A DNA stretch of 64,000 bases from Salipaludibacillus sp. CUR1 (GCF_021028955.1 NZ_JAIWPE010000095.1:1-64000); one strand, 5' to 3'. Positions 47,421 to 58,026 are shown, numbered from the stretch's first letter. Notes: generated from the sequence alone by a model not told the origin. A program made the numbers and translations.

Positions 47421-47972
47421 ATGGAAGGATTATTTAATCTGCTGCTGGAATCACCGCTCCTTCTCTTTTTCATAATCGCCGCTATTTTGAGTTTTATTCA
47501 AGGACGCGGGAGAAGTGAAGAAGAAGAAAAAAAGGGGCCGCGACGGCCTCAGCAGCAAAGAGACCAGTCATCACCTGAATCGGCTCCTTCCAGGAGAGAA
47601 AACGAAGTAGACTGGAAAGACATTTTCAGGCAGGAAGAGCGGCCTACTCAGCCTCAGCCGACGGTCACCCGCGGAGGAGAAGAAAATAAAAGAGAGGCGG
47701 AGAGAAGGGTGTCTTCCCTTCCGAGAGATGCTGAAAAAGAGCTCAGCAGATCTAACCGCGAACTGCACGAAAGGTATGAAAGAATACAAAGCCGTAAAAA
47801 ACGTGCATCAGAGCAAACTGATAAAATTGAAAATTCACCGATTTTTGAGGGTGATTTAACGCGCGGGAAAGAGAAAGTCCGGCTGGACTTCAGTAATGTT
47901 TCACGTGAAGAAGCAATAAAAGGTGTTATATGGGCAGAAATTTTAGGGAAACCTAAAGCCCGAAGAAAATAA
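47421..47972 (+). CDS. Membrane-anchored charged protein, third gene of the yqeZ-floA operon
   Basis: The family is not recognised. This 183-residue protein has one N-terminal helix (about residues 7-26), then a long, highly charged, low-complexity part rich in Arg, Glu, Gln and Ser, and a short ordered C-terminus (LDFSNVSREEAIKGVIWAEILGKPKARRK). It starts 50 bases after floA with AAGGAGCG and is followed by the operon terminator, so it is co-expressed. In B. subtilis the third gene, yqfB, occupies this slot. I cannot show that the two are homologous. A role with FloA at the membrane is inferred. Confidence 0.75.
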   Translation: MEGLFNLLLESPLLLFFIIAAILSFIQGRGRSEEEEKKGPRRPQQQRDQSSPESAPSRRENEVDWKDIFRQEERPTQPQPTVTRGGEENKREAERRVSSLPRDAEKELSRSNRELHERYERIQSRKKRASEQTDKIENSPIFEGDLTRGKEKVRLDFSNVSREEAIKGVIWAEILGKPKARRK

Positions 47973-47982
47973 ACAATTTATT

Positions 47983-48024
47983 AAAAGGGACTTGTACTGG
48001 CTAATCAGTGCAAGTCTCTTTTTT
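47983..48024 (+). terminator. Terminator of the yqeZ-floA operon
   Basis: AAAAGGGACTTG pairs with CAAGTCTCTTTT, with ACTG/CAGT extending the stem, and T residues follow. Confidence 0.85.
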
Positions 48025-48168
48025 AGTTTGGTTTTGTAAAAGGTAAACCAGTGCCTGTCCTCTGAAAAGGGAGCATCTCGGAGCAAAAATTAACAATAGA
48101 GTTTACCGCCATTAATTTAAATAACGCTAAACTTTATAAAGGGTTTAAAGGTGAAATTAAAACCTCCT
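48025..48168. other. Gap before repeat copy 2
   Basis: No gene, promoter or clear hairpin is seen. The stretch is A/T-rich, with AAACCTCCTGAGGC at its end leading into the repeat. Confidence 0.35.
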
Positions 48169-48400
48169 GAGGCGGGGACAAAAGAATAGTTACCATAAAG
48201 AAAGCCGAACAAAATTAGAAAATTTTGTTCGGCTGTTCTTTTTTGAGAAAAGAAGTGATTTCAGCCGCCAGGCGGACTCTTGCCCAGGGGCTCGTCTTTA
48301 GCTAAATTCAAGTCAGCCTGGAGCTTCGTTGAATTGGATCTTCAGCTTGCGCTTACTCCCTTGGGCGTCGCCACCTTCTGTCCTTCAATCAATAAAGCTG
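48169..48400 (+). repeat. Composite intergenic repeat, copy 2
   Basis: Order of parts: GAGGCGGGGACAAAAGAATA, a terminator stem at 48203-48234, then CAGCCGCCAGGCGGACTCTT (48262) followed by GCCCAGGGGCT, and a long tail with CTTACTCCCTTGGGCGTC. The first two parts and the CCGCCAGGCGGAC block recur at 27549 and 61743. This copy has the longest tail. Frames open across it are not genes. Confidence 0.8.
48203..48244 (+). terminator. Terminator stem inside repeat copy 2
   Basis: A perfect 14-bp stem (AGCCGAACAAAATT with AATTTTGTTCGGCT) has a 4-base loop and is followed by GTTCTTTTTTG. Confidence 0.8.
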
Positions 48401-48530
48401 AGCCTATTTAATATTGGTAAAGTGACCCACGTTATAAAATGTCTAATAAAAGTTTTGTCCCATTCTCTTGTTATTTCACCGTATTATTTCAGTCAGGCTT
48501 GTGCCCTTATTTTACCCAATATTTTAGGTG

Positions 48531-48558
48531 ATAGCTTACCAGACACAGTCATACATAT
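48531..48558 (+). promoter_or_regulatory. Sigma-E-type promoter of yqfC-yqfD
   Basis: ATA (48531-48533) and CATACATAT (48550-48558) are separated by 16 bases, as in mother-cell sigma-E promoters. yqfC and yqfD belong to the sigma-E regulon in B. subtilis. The -10 lies about 20 bases before the yqfC start, leaving a very short leader. Confidence 0.6.
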
Positions 48559-48578
48559 GAGTGAAGGGGAGGTTCAGC

Positions 48579-48866
48579 ATGAAAAAATTCCAAACATGGA
48601 TTAAAAAATGGATGGTAGACCAAATGGACCTGCCTGCCGATGTAGTAATGGATTTACCAAGGCTGACAATGGTAGGTCATCTTCATGTTTACATTGAGAA
48701 TCACCAGGGCGTCATTCGGTTTACAGATAAAGAACTGAGACTGGCTATGACTGAAGGGCAAATTATTATTCAAGGCGAGGGATTTATTATTAAATCGATT
48801 TTACCTGAAGAAATTTTGCTTGAAGGAGTTATTAATCATATTCATTATTCAGATAAGCCTAATTGA
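48579..48866 (+). CDS. yqfC: Sporulation protein YqfC
   Basis: This 95-residue protein of the YqfC/YabP family is made in the mother cell. MDLPADVVMDLPRLTMVGHLHVYIENH and GVIRFTDKELRL are family hallmarks. The chosen ATG (48579) follows GGGGAGG. The frame is open six codons upstream. It overlaps the frame of yqfD, whose proper start lies 24 bases on. Confidence 0.92.
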   Translation: MKKFQTWIKKWMVDQMDLPADVVMDLPRLTMVGHLHVYIENHQGVIRFTDKELRLAMTEGQIIIQGEGFIIKSILPEEILLEGVINHIHYSDKPN

Positions 48867-48889
48867 ATTTTTCTGAAGCGGAGGTAATT

Positions 48890-50077
48890 ATGAGAAACGA
48901 ATGGGTGCACCGAGCTGCAGGTTATATGAAAATCAGAGTATCCGGTACAACAGCTGAATCATTTATTAATGAGTGTACAGAACGCGGTGTAATAATATGG
49001 GGAATTCAGTTTGAGACTGACAGCATGTTTACTGCTAATGTTATGTTAGCAGATCTTTCCAAACTTAAAAAATTGGCCAAGCACTTCCCTTGTAAGATTT
49101 ATTTTATAGAGAAAAGAGGCGCCCCTTTTATACTCAAAAGAATTACAAAGCGAAAAGGGATGCTGGCAGGTCTGGCTGCTTTTATTTTCGCTCTTATTCT
49201 GCTTTCAAATATGGTGTGGAGTATAACGATAGACGGGGCAGAGCCGCATCTGGAACATGAATTAAGATCAGCCATAAGTGATATGGGTATTAAGAAAGGA
49301 AAACTGCACTATTTTCTCCCGCCCCCTGAAAAAATCCAGGAAAATATTATGAATGAACTTGATAAAGTGACATGGGTGGGAGTCACTAAACAAGGCTCTG
49401 CCCTTCATTTTCAAGTAGTGGAGCGGGAAATTGTAGAGGAAAAGCAGCGATCGGGACCAGCGCACCTCGTAGCAGCACGTAAAGCTGTTATTCATGATTT
49501 ATTTGTAGAAAAAGGAAAGCCGATGGTGGAACCTAATCAGTTTGTGGAAAAAGGGGACATCCTTGTCTCAGGCTTAATTGGAAAAGAAGACAACTACAAA
49601 CGGGTGGCTGCAGAAGGAAGGGTCAGGGGAGAGTCGTGGTATAAAATAAATGTTAAGGTGCCGCTTAACTTAGCAGTAGAAACTGTAACAGGTGAAATAC
49701 AACGGAAACATGCCTTAAAACTGTGGGACGTGAGAATCCCATTTTGGGGTTTTAAAGGACTTAAATCGGATAATATATATGAAGACACACTTGTAAAAAA
49801 GTGGGAGCCTTTTGGAATCAGTCTTCCGCTTGCTTACGAGATCCGTAATCAGTATGATTTGCTGGAAGTAGAGGAGCGGAGGGCAAAAGAAAAAGCAGCC
49901 GATATTGCTAAAGAAGAAGCTGTTAAAACCCTTCTTCAGCGTTTATCTGAAGAAGCAGAAATCAAAGATGAAAAAGTTTTGCACCAGACCGTAGAGGGTG
50001 GTAAAGTAAAAGTATTATTACACTTTCGGGTAATAGATGATATTGCGGTTAAACAGCCGGTTATTCAAGGAGACTGA
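48890..50077 (+). CDS. yqfD: Sporulation protein YqfD
   Basis: This 395-residue protein has a small N-terminal domain, one membrane helix at about residues 92-112 (GMLAGLAAFIFALILLSNMV) and a large domain outside it. WSITIDG is typical of YqfD. It is required for efficient sporulation in relatives. GCGGAGG sets the ATG at 48890, nine codons inside a longer open frame. It is followed by phoH. Confidence 0.92.
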   Translation: MRNEWVHRAAGYMKIRVSGTTAESFINECTERGVIIWGIQFETDSMFTANVMLADLSKLKKLAKHFPCKIYFIEKRGAPFILKRITKRKGMLAGLAAFIFALILLSNMVWSITIDGAEPHLEHELRSAISDMGIKKGKLHYFLPPPEKIQENIMNELDKVTWVGVTKQGSALHFQVVEREIVEEKQRSGPAHLVAARKAVIHDLFVEKGKPMVEPNQFVEKGDILVSGLIGKEDNYKRVAAEGRVRGESWYKINVKVPLNLAVETVTGEIQRKHALKLWDVRIPFWGFKGLKSDNIYEDTLVKKWEPFGISLPLAYEIRNQYDLLEVEERRAKEKAADIAKEEAVKTLLQRLSEEAEIKDEKVLHQTVEGGKVKVLLHFRVIDDIAVKQPVIQGD

Positions 50078-50082
50078 GACGA

Positions 50083-51048
50083 TTGAAAGATACTAATTTA
50101 ACTATTGAATTACCATTACAAGAAGCGAATGAAGTACAAGCGTTATTCGGACCGAATGATAAACACTTAAAAAGGCTGGAAGAAACTTTTTCAGTCTCTA
50201 TTTTAACACGCGGCGAAGAAGTGACCATTTACGGTGAGAATGATGCCATTGAAAAAGTGAAAAATATCCTGAAAATGCTGTTAAAACTGATCCGAAACGG
50301 AATATCCGTAAAAGAACGCGATGTAGCTTATGCTGCCCAGCTTGAAGACAGGGGCATGCTGGATGAAATGGCTGATTTATATGAAGATAAAATAACTCTT
50401 ACGGCAAAAGGGAAACCTATTTTAGCAAAAACGCTTGGGCAAAGGCATTATGTCGCTGCTATTCGTAAAAATGATGTCGTTTTCGGAATAGGTCCTGCCG
50501 GAACAGGAAAAACCTATTTAGCTGTTGTCCTGGCTGTCCACGCTTTAAAAGAAGGGCAGGTCAAACGTATCGTGCTGACACGTCCGGCAGTGGAGGCAGG
50601 GGAAAGCTTAGGATTCCTGCCAGGAGATCTTAAAGAGAAAGTAGACCCTTATTTGCGCCCTTTGTATGACGCCCTGCATGATTTATTGGGAGCAGAGCAT
50701 ACAGAGAGGTTAATTGAAAGAGGAACAATAGAAATTGCTCCATTAGCTTATATGAGAGGAAGAACACTTGACGATTCATTTGTTATACTGGATGAGGCCC
50801 AAAACACTACTTCAGAACAAATTAAAATGTTTTTAACACGACTAGGCTTTGGTTCGAAAATGGTGATCACAGGAGATTTGACTCAAATTGATCTTCCTAA
50901 AGGAAAAATGTCGGGATTAAAAACGGCATTAAATATCCTTAAAAACGTGGACGGTCTTTCTTTTATTCATCTTGAGTCTTCTGATGTGGTCCGTCATTCA
51001 CTCGTTCAAAAAATTATAGATGCTTATGAAGAAGAGGATGAAGGATGA
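50083..51048 (+). CDS. phoH: PhoH family ATPase
   Basis: This 321-residue cytosolic protein has an N-terminal KH-like part and an AAA-type core with Walker A GPAGTGKTY (near residue 143) and Walker B FVILDEAQN. It is the PhoH-L type found beside ybeY in many bacteria, probably acting in RNA metabolism or phosphate stress. TTG start after AAGGAGACTG. A terminator follows. Confidence 0.93.
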   Translation: MKDTNLTIELPLQEANEVQALFGPNDKHLKRLEETFSVSILTRGEEVTIYGENDAIEKVKNILKMLLKLIRNGISVKERDVAYAAQLEDRGMLDEMADLYEDKITLTAKGKPILAKTLGQRHYVAAIRKNDVVFGIGPAGTGKTYLAVVLAVHALKEGQVKRIVLTRPAVEAGESLGFLPGDLKEKVDPYLRPLYDALHDLLGAEHTERLIERGTIEIAPLAYMRGRTLDDSFVILDEAQNTTSEQIKMFLTRLGFGSKMVITGDLTQIDLPKGKMSGLKTALNILKNVDGLSFIHLESSDVVRHSLVQKIIDAYEEEDEG

Positions 51049-51075
51049 AAATATGAATAAATAAATATATTTCAC

Positions 51076-51115
51076 AGGTGTCTCTGGCTATTCAGCAGGC
51101 ACCTTGCGCTTTTTA
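51076..51115 (+). terminator. Terminator-like hairpin after phoH
   Basis: AGGTGTC (51076-51082) pairs with GGCACCT (51098-51104), with one G-T pair, and is followed by TGCGCTTTTT. Confidence 0.6.
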
Positions 51116-51367
51116 AGTCAATTGGCGGTTAAAGGTGAGCCTGTAAAAAAGCTGTTGGTAAGCTGGGAAATCATACTAAATACCGAAATGTATCAGCTCA
51201 GTCCATAGGCAAGTCTGGACAAGACGTGCAGGCTGGTCTGAAAGCAGGAAGGACTGTTAAACTAAGGGACAGACTGGAGCCGGCTAGCCTTTGGAAAGGA
51301 AAAACAGGAGGGGCTTGGCGTCTTATTAAAAATGTTTACACAGGGGCTAAGAGAAAAGTGGGTGGGA
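51116..51367. other. Gap before pgpH
   Basis: No gene or recognised element. It is less A/T-rich than other gaps, with short repeated words such as GGCAAGTCTGGACAAGA and GGACAGACTGGAGCC. No promoter stands out. Confidence 0.35.
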
Positions 51368-53566
51368 ATGATGGCTAAAAGGTTTTCCATTGATCATCAA
51401 GGCTGGTGGAGGAATTTAAAAAAACACCGGTATATTCGGATTTTTTTATTTGTTTTATTAGGTATGCTTACATATGGATTGTTAGTGAGTAATGTAATGC
51501 CGGAAACTCTGGAAGTGGAGCAAGGGGCAATTTCAGAGCAGGATATACGTTCTCCTCTCACAATAGAAAATAAACAGGAAACCGAACGGCTGCAACAGGA
51601 AGCATATGATGCTGTAGACCCTGTTTATTCAACTAAAACAAGGTATGCTCAGAATCAAATAGAGCGAATACAGGATATTTTCAGCTCAGTAGAACAAGTT
51701 CAGCTTCAAGCTGCCGGCAGTGAAGACGAGTTTAACGAGGAAACGATAAATGAGAATGAGCCGGACTCTGTAACTGAAGATATGTCACTTGAAGAACAGC
51801 TGGATAGATTAAAGGAAATGCTTCCTGGAGAAACGGTCAACAATCTTTCTGATACTGCCCTGTTATCGCTGTTAGATGCTTCACCTGAAGATCTGCAAAT
51901 GGCTCAGGAAACGACTGCCAGTGCTGTCTATGATGTTATGAATGATGAAGTGCAGATGGATGAAGTTGATGAAGCAAGAGACAGAGCAGAAAGAAAAGTT
52001 GATATTTCAGCAGTTGATCCCCAGCTTTTAAGAGCCATGGCAGAAATTGCCCGGTTTGGCATCACCGCCAATTATATGCTGGATGAAGAAGCCACAGAGG
52101 ACGCAAGGCACACAGCGGCAGAAGTGGTTGAACCAGTTATTATCAGGGAAGGGGAGCTCCTGGTTGAGGAAGGCCAGGTTATTACGGCAGAGATATATCA
52201 AAAGCTCTCGTTAGTAGGATTAACCGAAGAAGTGCCGATGGTTTACCCATATATTGGATTGGGAATTATTATAGTATTATTAATATCTATGCTTGCTTTT
52301 TATTTAAATGATGCTAAAACGACTCTCCAGTCTAATAATACTCATTTACTGATGTATGGAGTTATTTATGCGCTGACTTTGGTAATTTTAAAAGTGATTA
52401 GTCTTATGCATGGAACGGATGTCCACGGACTTACGTTTATAGCACCTGTAGCGATGGGCACGATGCTTATTACGACGCTCCTTCAGTCCAGGGTGGCGTT
52501 ATTTTCGAGTATTATCTTTGCTATAATCGCCAGCATTATGTTTAATCAGGAAGCGGCAGGTGTGGTAAATTTTACTCACGGCATATATATCTTTTTCAGC
52601 GGGGTCGCAGGTGTTTTCTTTTTAGGCAAGTCCCAGCGTATAATCAGAATGCTGCAGACCGGCTTCTTTGTAGCTGTTATTAACATTTTGGTAGTGACTT
52701 CCATTTTGATGCTTAAAAATGCTCAATACAGCTGGATGGAAATCAGCTCTAACCTGGGCTTCGCTGCCTTAGCCGGGTTTTTATCGGTGGTCCTGGCGCT
52801 TGGTCTCCTGCCTTTTTTTGAAACGGGTTTCGGCATTTTATCTACGACTAAATTAATTGAACTGTCAAATCCTAACCATCCTCTTTTAAGAAAAATCCTG
52901 CTGGAAGCTCCAGGAACTTACCATCACAGCGTCATAGTTGCAAATTTGGCCGAGGCTGCTTGTGAATCAGTTGGGGCGAATGGTTTACTTGCAAGAGTGG
53001 GAGCCTATTACCATGATATAGGAAAAACAAGACGTCCTCATTTCTTTATAGAAAACCAAATGAAAATTGAAAACCCACATGATAAAATATCACCGCAGCT
53101 AAGCAAGACGATCATTATTTCTCATCCGTATGATGGTTCGGAAATGCTAAAACAATACAAACTTCCTAAAGAAATTATTGACATTGCTGAACAGCATCAC
53201 GGTACGACGTTATTAAAATATTTCTACCATAAAGCTGCCAAGGAGTCTGAAGATAAAGTTAAAGAAGAAGATTTCAGATATCCCGGGCCTAAAGCCCAAA
53301 CGAAAGTAGCAGCTATTGTAGGTCTTGCAGATTGTGTGGAAGCGGCAGTCCGTTCCATGCCGAATCCGACAAAAGAAAAAATCGAAGGACTGGTTAAAAA
53401 AATTATGCTGGACCGGCTGGAAGATGGGCAGTTTGATGAGTGTGATGTTACCTTTAAAGAGCTGAAAACAGCTGCTGCTACTATGTGTGAAACATTGCAG
53501 GGGACGTTTCATTCACGAATTGAATATCCGGTTGACGATCTGGAGGAAAAGGAGGCCAATTCATGA
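51368..53566 (+). CDS. pgpH: 7TM-HD c-di-AMP phosphodiesterase (PgpH/YqfF)
   Basis: About 732 residues. An N-terminal helix is followed by an extracellular 7TMR-HDED domain (about residues 35-280), seven helices (about 290-480) and a cytosolic HD domain with HHSVIVANLAEAA, YHDIGKTRRP, HPYDGSEM and QHHGTT. PgpH splits cyclic di-AMP (established in Listeria and Bacillus), which links it to osmotic and potassium balance. GGGTGGG favours ATG 51368 or 51371. A frame start at 51332 has no ribosome site. It overlaps ybeY by four bases. Confidence 0.93.
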   Translation: MMAKRFSIDHQGWWRNLKKHRYIRIFLFVLLGMLTYGLLVSNVMPETLEVEQGAISEQDIRSPLTIENKQETERLQQEAYDAVDPVYSTKTRYAQNQIERIQDIFSSVEQVQLQAAGSEDEFNEETINENEPDSVTEDMSLEEQLDRLKEMLPGETVNNLSDTALLSLLDASPEDLQMAQETTASAVYDVMNDEVQMDEVDEARDRAERKVDISAVDPQLLRAMAEIARFGITANYMLDEEATEDARHTAAEVVEPVIIREGELLVEEGQVITAEIYQKLSLVGLTEEVPMVYPYIGLGIIIVLLISMLAFYLNDAKTTLQSNNTHLLMYGVIYALTLVILKVISLMHGTDVHGLTFIAPVAMGTMLITTLLQSRVALFSSIIFAIIASIMFNQEAAGVVNFTHGIYIFFSGVAGVFFLGKSQRIIRMLQTGFFVAVINILVVTSILMLKNAQYSWMEISSNLGFAALAGFLSVVLALGLLPFFETGFGILSTTKLIELSNPNHPLLRKILLEAPGTYHHSVIVANLAEAACESVGANGLLARVGAYYHDIGKTRRPHFFIENQMKIENPHDKISPQLSKTIIISHPYDGSEMLKQYKLPKEIIDIAEQHHGTTLLKYFYHKAAKESEDKVKEEDFRYPGPKAQTKVAAIVGLADCVEAAVRSMPNPTKEKIEGLVKKIMLDRLEDGQFDECDVTFKELKTAAATMCETLQGTFHSRIEYPVDDLEEKEANS

Positions 53567-54027
53567 ACGAGTATGTTATTGATATGATCGATGAAACGGA
53601 GCTATTATCAGAGGAAGAACAAAAATTGGTTCAAAGTGTTTTGGAAACCGCCCTTAATTATGAAAGTATAGGCCGGAATACAGAAATTTCAGTTACTTTC
53701 GTCTCCGATGAAAGGATTCAGGTGCTTAATAAAGAATACCGTGACAAAGACCGTCCTACGGACGTGCTGTCGTTTGCTTTGGATGAAGGAGATGAAACTT
53801 TAGACCATCCGGAAGCACCCAATCTTTTGGGGGATATTATTATTTCTTTGCCGCGCGCTAAAGCTCAGGCTGCGGAATATGGCCACCAATTCGAAAGAGA
53901 ACTTTGTTTTTTGGCTGTTCACGGGTTTTTGCATTTAATTGGATATGAGCATGAATCAGAAGAACAGGAAAAACAAATGTTTACTAAACAAGAGGATATT
54001 CTTCAAAAACATGGCCTCAAAAAATAA
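53563..54027 (+). CDS. ybeY: rRNA maturation endoribonuclease YbeY
   Basis: This 154-residue zinc endoribonuclease acts in 16S rRNA 3'-end processing and ribosome quality control. The metal site HGFLHLIGYEHE and the RPTDVLSFAL segment are intact. It overlaps pgpH (4 bases) and dgkA (17 bases) within the phoH-to-era gene cluster. Confidence 0.95.
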   Translation: MNEYVIDMIDETELLSEEEQKLVQSVLETALNYESIGRNTEISVTFVSDERIQVLNKEYRDKDRPTDVLSFALDEGDETLDHPEAPNLLGDIIISLPRAKAQAAEYGHQFERELCFLAVHGFLHLIGYEHESEEQEKQMFTKQEDILQKHGLKK

Positions 54028-54403
54028 CAGGCCTTTTGTCTCCTGGACGCGGCTGAAAAAAAGCTTTTATTATGCGTGTAAAGGAATACAGCATACATGG
54101 AAGCACGAACAAAACTTTCGTATTCACGTACTGGTTGCTGCCGCAGTTTTTATATCAGCTCAATTACTGCAAATACCAATAGAGCAGCAGGCTGTTTTAG
54201 CTGTGGTTATTGGGGCGGTCATTGGCCTGGAGCTTATAAACACTGCTGTAGAGCATTTAGTGGACCTGATTGTACAAACTTATGATGAGCGGGCAAAAGT
54301 TATTAAAGATGCAGCAGCAGGCGCCGTTTTTGTTTTTGCTTTAACTGCTGTGGCAACCGGGGCTATGATCTTTATCCCTCACATCATTAAACTGTTTTTT
54401 TAG
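54011..54403 (+). CDS. dgkA: Diacylglycerol/undecaprenol kinase
   Basis: This 130-residue three-helix membrane kinase of the DgkA family (in Bacillus, undecaprenol kinase) has the signature GLELINTAVEHLVDLI and an N-terminal FYYACKGIQHTWKHEQNFRIH. The ATG lies inside the last codons of ybeY. A longer frame upstream is the out-of-frame read of ybeY and is not coding. Confidence 0.93.
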   Translation: MASKNNRPFVSWTRLKKSFYYACKGIQHTWKHEQNFRIHVLVAAAVFISAQLLQIPIEQQAVLAVVIGAVIGLELINTAVEHLVDLIVQTYDERAKVIKDAAAGAVFVFALTAVATGAMIFIPHIIKLFF

Positions 54404-54411
54404 CGTATTAA

Positions 54412-55738
<1,327 letters not shown>

Positions 55739-55873
55739 GGTCTGCTACTCTCAAAAATATACCTCAAACCAGAAATTAAAACTGTCAATATTTCCTTGAC
55801 ATTAAAAAAAGCGCAGCAGGTCATCATAACAGGTAAACAATTACGTCTGTACAAAGAAAGGTGGAGCATTCCT

Positions 55874-56020
55874 ATGCGGCAGTTATCCTGGCATGTATTC
55901 TCCAAAACAGGCAACGTGGAATCTTATCTGTTATATAAAGAAATGTCCCAAGAGGGGGACGAAAGCGCATTACCGGAAGATGAGATTTATTCTGAAGAGA
56001 ATGAGTCACTCATTCATTAA
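55874..56020 (+). CDS. yqzL: YqzL family small protein
   Basis: This 48-residue protein begins MRQLSWHVFSKTGNVESYLLYKEM, the YqzL pattern (SWxVFxxTGNxxxYLLxKE), with an acidic tail. Its place between era and recO is that of B. subtilis yqzL. GAAAGGTGG precedes the ATG. The frame is open upstream without a ribosome site. Function is unknown. Confidence 0.82.
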   Translation: MRQLSWHVFSKTGNVESYLLYKEMSQEGDESALPEDEIYSEENESLIH

Positions 56021-56047
56021 TGACCTTTGCTCACCTAGAAATGGCAG

Positions 56048-56818
56048 GTGGCGGATTTGTTAAAAAAAATAGAAGGAATAATAATAAGAACGAACGATTA
56101 CGGCGAGACAAATAAAATTCTTACTGTCTATTCAAGGGAAAACGGAAAGACAGCACTAATGGCCAGAGGAGCAAAGCGGCCGAAAAGCCGCTTTGCTTCT
56201 GTCTCGCAGCTTTTTGTGTATGGCACTTTTATTTACCAGAAGTCAAAAGGTATTGGCACGTTGAATCAGGCTGATATTATAGATTCATTCAGAGATGTGC
56301 GAAGCGACCTCATGGTAACAGCATATGGCGCAGTGATGGTCGAACTGATAGACAGGCTTACTGAAGATCAGGATAAAAACCCTTATCTCTTCGAATTGCT
56401 TTATCAGCTGTTACATCACCTGAACGAAGGCGATGACGGGGAAATTCTGCTTCGGATTTTAGAAACAAAAATGCTCACTTATTCAGGCTCTTCACCCACC
56501 CTTCATGAGTGTGCCAATTGCGGAAATACAGATTTGCCTTTTATGTTTTCTTTAAGGTTTGGCGGAGCCCTTTGTACACAATGTCTCGCTAATGATGACT
56601 ATCATTTGAGAGTTTCGCCAGCTGTTATGAAGCTATTAAGGCTGTTTCAGCAAATAAACCCCGCAAGGATCGGGCAAATTTCTGTTAAAGAGCAGACAAA
56701 AAAACAGCTTAAAGAAGTTCTGGAGTTATATTATCAGGAATACGTGGGTATTAAACTTAAATCTAAACGGTTTTTAGATCAAATGACGCGATTTTCGCAG
56801 CCGGACGTTGACAGTTAA
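56048..56818 (+). CDS. recO: DNA repair protein RecO
   Basis: This 256-residue recombination mediator loads RecA with RecR. An N-terminal OB-fold (KIEGIIIRTNDYGETNKILTVYS) is followed by a helical domain and a zinc finger (CANCG...CTQCL). The start may be the GTG at 56048 or the TTG at 56057 (LLKKIEG), which aligns better with the B. subtilis start. The difference is three codons. Confidence 0.94.
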   Translation: MADLLKKIEGIIIRTNDYGETNKILTVYSRENGKTALMARGAKRPKSRFASVSQLFVYGTFIYQKSKGIGTLNQADIIDSFRDVRSDLMVTAYGAVMVELIDRLTEDQDKNPYLFELLYQLLHHLNEGDDGEILLRILETKMLTYSGSSPTLHECANCGNTDLPFMFSLRFGGALCTQCLANDDYHLRVSPAVMKLLRLFQQINPARIGQISVKEQTKKQLKEVLELYYQEYVGIKLKSKRFLDQMTRFSQPDVDS

Positions 56819-56867
56819 GCGGTTTTTGAGTAAGATTTGTAAATAAGCAAATCAGATAATAATTAAT

Positions 56868-57080
56868 GCGTTGAAGGAGAGTAGTACTTATCCCCTCAAT
56901 ATAACTGGTTAAGCGAGCTCAGGACGGTGGAAGCTGAGCATATTGATGATAAGGAAGGCGTTCCGGAGCATAGTATTAAAGCGGCACTTACAGATCTGTC
57001 AGTGCAAATAGGGTGGAACCGCGGGTAACTCTCGTCCCTATATCCTTTAAGGGTATAGAGACGGGAGTTTTTTATTTATG
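56868..57080 (+). promoter_or_regulatory. Glycine T-box riboswitch of glyQS
   Basis: A leader of about 210 bases has all the parts of a glyQS T-box. The stem I region starts near 56868. The specifier GGC is at 56957-56959 within GAAGGCGTTCC, laid out like the B. subtilis glyQS leader. The T-box AGGGTGGAACCGCGGG is at 57010-57025, with TGGA able to pair with a UCCA tRNA end. The terminator follows. Uncharged tRNA-Gly (GCC) binding would let transcription read through into glyQ and glyS. Confidence 0.95.
57028..57077 (+). terminator. T-box terminator before glyQ
   Basis: ACTCTCGTCCCTATATCC pairs imperfectly with GGGTATAGAGACGGGAGT around TTTAA, followed by TTTTTATTTAT. It is exclusive with the antiterminator that uses the T-box sequence. 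Confidence 0.93.
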
Positions 57081-57135
57081 TGTGCTAATAGCAATACGGA
57101 GTTTAAAAACTGATTAATAACATGGAGGGAAGCAA

Positions 57136-58026
57136 ATGAATGTTCAAGAGATGATTCTCACATTACAAAAGTTTTGGGGAGAACAAAATTGCTTAATTTT
57201 ACAGCCTTATGATGTTGAAAAGGGAGCAGGGACGATGAATCCCATGACCTTCCTGCGGAGTATTGGGCCTGAACCTTGGAATGTAGCCTATGTGGAACCG
57301 TCCAGAAGACCGACTGATGGAAGATACGGGGAAAACCCAAACAGGCTATATCAGCATCACCAGTTTCAAGTCATCATGAAACCTTCACCGGATAATATCC
57401 AGAAGTTATATTTAGAAAGCTTAAAACAATTGGGCATTAAACCTGAAGAGCATGATATACGTTTTGTAGAAGACAACTGGGAAGCCCCTACGCTGGCTGC
57501 CTGGGGACTGGGTTGGGAAGTCTGGCTAGATGGTATGGAGATTACCCAATTTACATACTTCCAGCAGGTTGGAGGCCTTGATGCGAATCCGGTCTCTGTT
57601 GAAATAACTTACGGGCTTGAAAGGCTCGCTTCTTATATTCAAGATAAAGAGAATGTGTATGATCTTGAGTGGGTTAATGGATTCACTTACGGCGATGTCT
57701 TTTTGCAGAATGAATATGAACAATCTAAATATTCTTTTGAAACAGCTGATGCAGCTATGCTGTTCCAATTGTTTAACATGTATGAAAAAGAAGCTCAAAG
57801 AGCACTGGATGACAAACTGGTTATTCCGTCTTACGATTATGTACTTAAGTGTTCCCATGTCTTTAACTTACTTGATGCTCAAGGGGCTATTTCAGTAACT
57901 GAAAGAACGGGCTATATTGGCAGAGTCAGAAATTTGGCCAGAAATTGCGCCAGACAGTATTACAGCATAAGAGAAGATCTTGGATTTCCAATGTTAAAAG
58001 TAAAGGAGGCCGATTTGAATGAATAA
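57136..58026 (+). CDS. glyQ: Glycyl-tRNA synthetase alpha subunit
   Basis: This 296-residue catalytic subunit of the bacterial alpha2-beta2 enzyme has [36 protein letters not shown], split here for reading, as the class II active-site region, with [20 protein letters not shown] further on. It is under T-box control and overlaps glyS by eight bases. Confidence 0.97.
   Translation: MNVQEMILTLQKFWGEQNCLILQPYDVEKGAGTMNPMTFLRSIGPEPWNVAYVEPSRRPTDGRYGENPNRLYQHHQFQVIMKPSPDNIQKLYLESLKQLGIKPEEHDIRFVEDNWEAPTLAAWGLGWEVWLDGMEITQFTYFQQVGGLDANPVSVEITYGLERLASYIQDKENVYDLEWVNGFTYGDVFLQNEYEQSKYSFETADAAMLFQLFNMYEKEAQRALDDKLVIPSYDYVLKCSHVFNLLDAQGAISVTERTGYIGRVRNLARNCARQYYSIREDLGFPMLKVKEADLNE

Noticed and set aside
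48329-48604. Plus-strand open frame running from repeat copy 2 into yqfC
   Set aside because: It reads through the repeat tail and then out of frame into yqfC. The residues are those commonly produced by translating such repeats.
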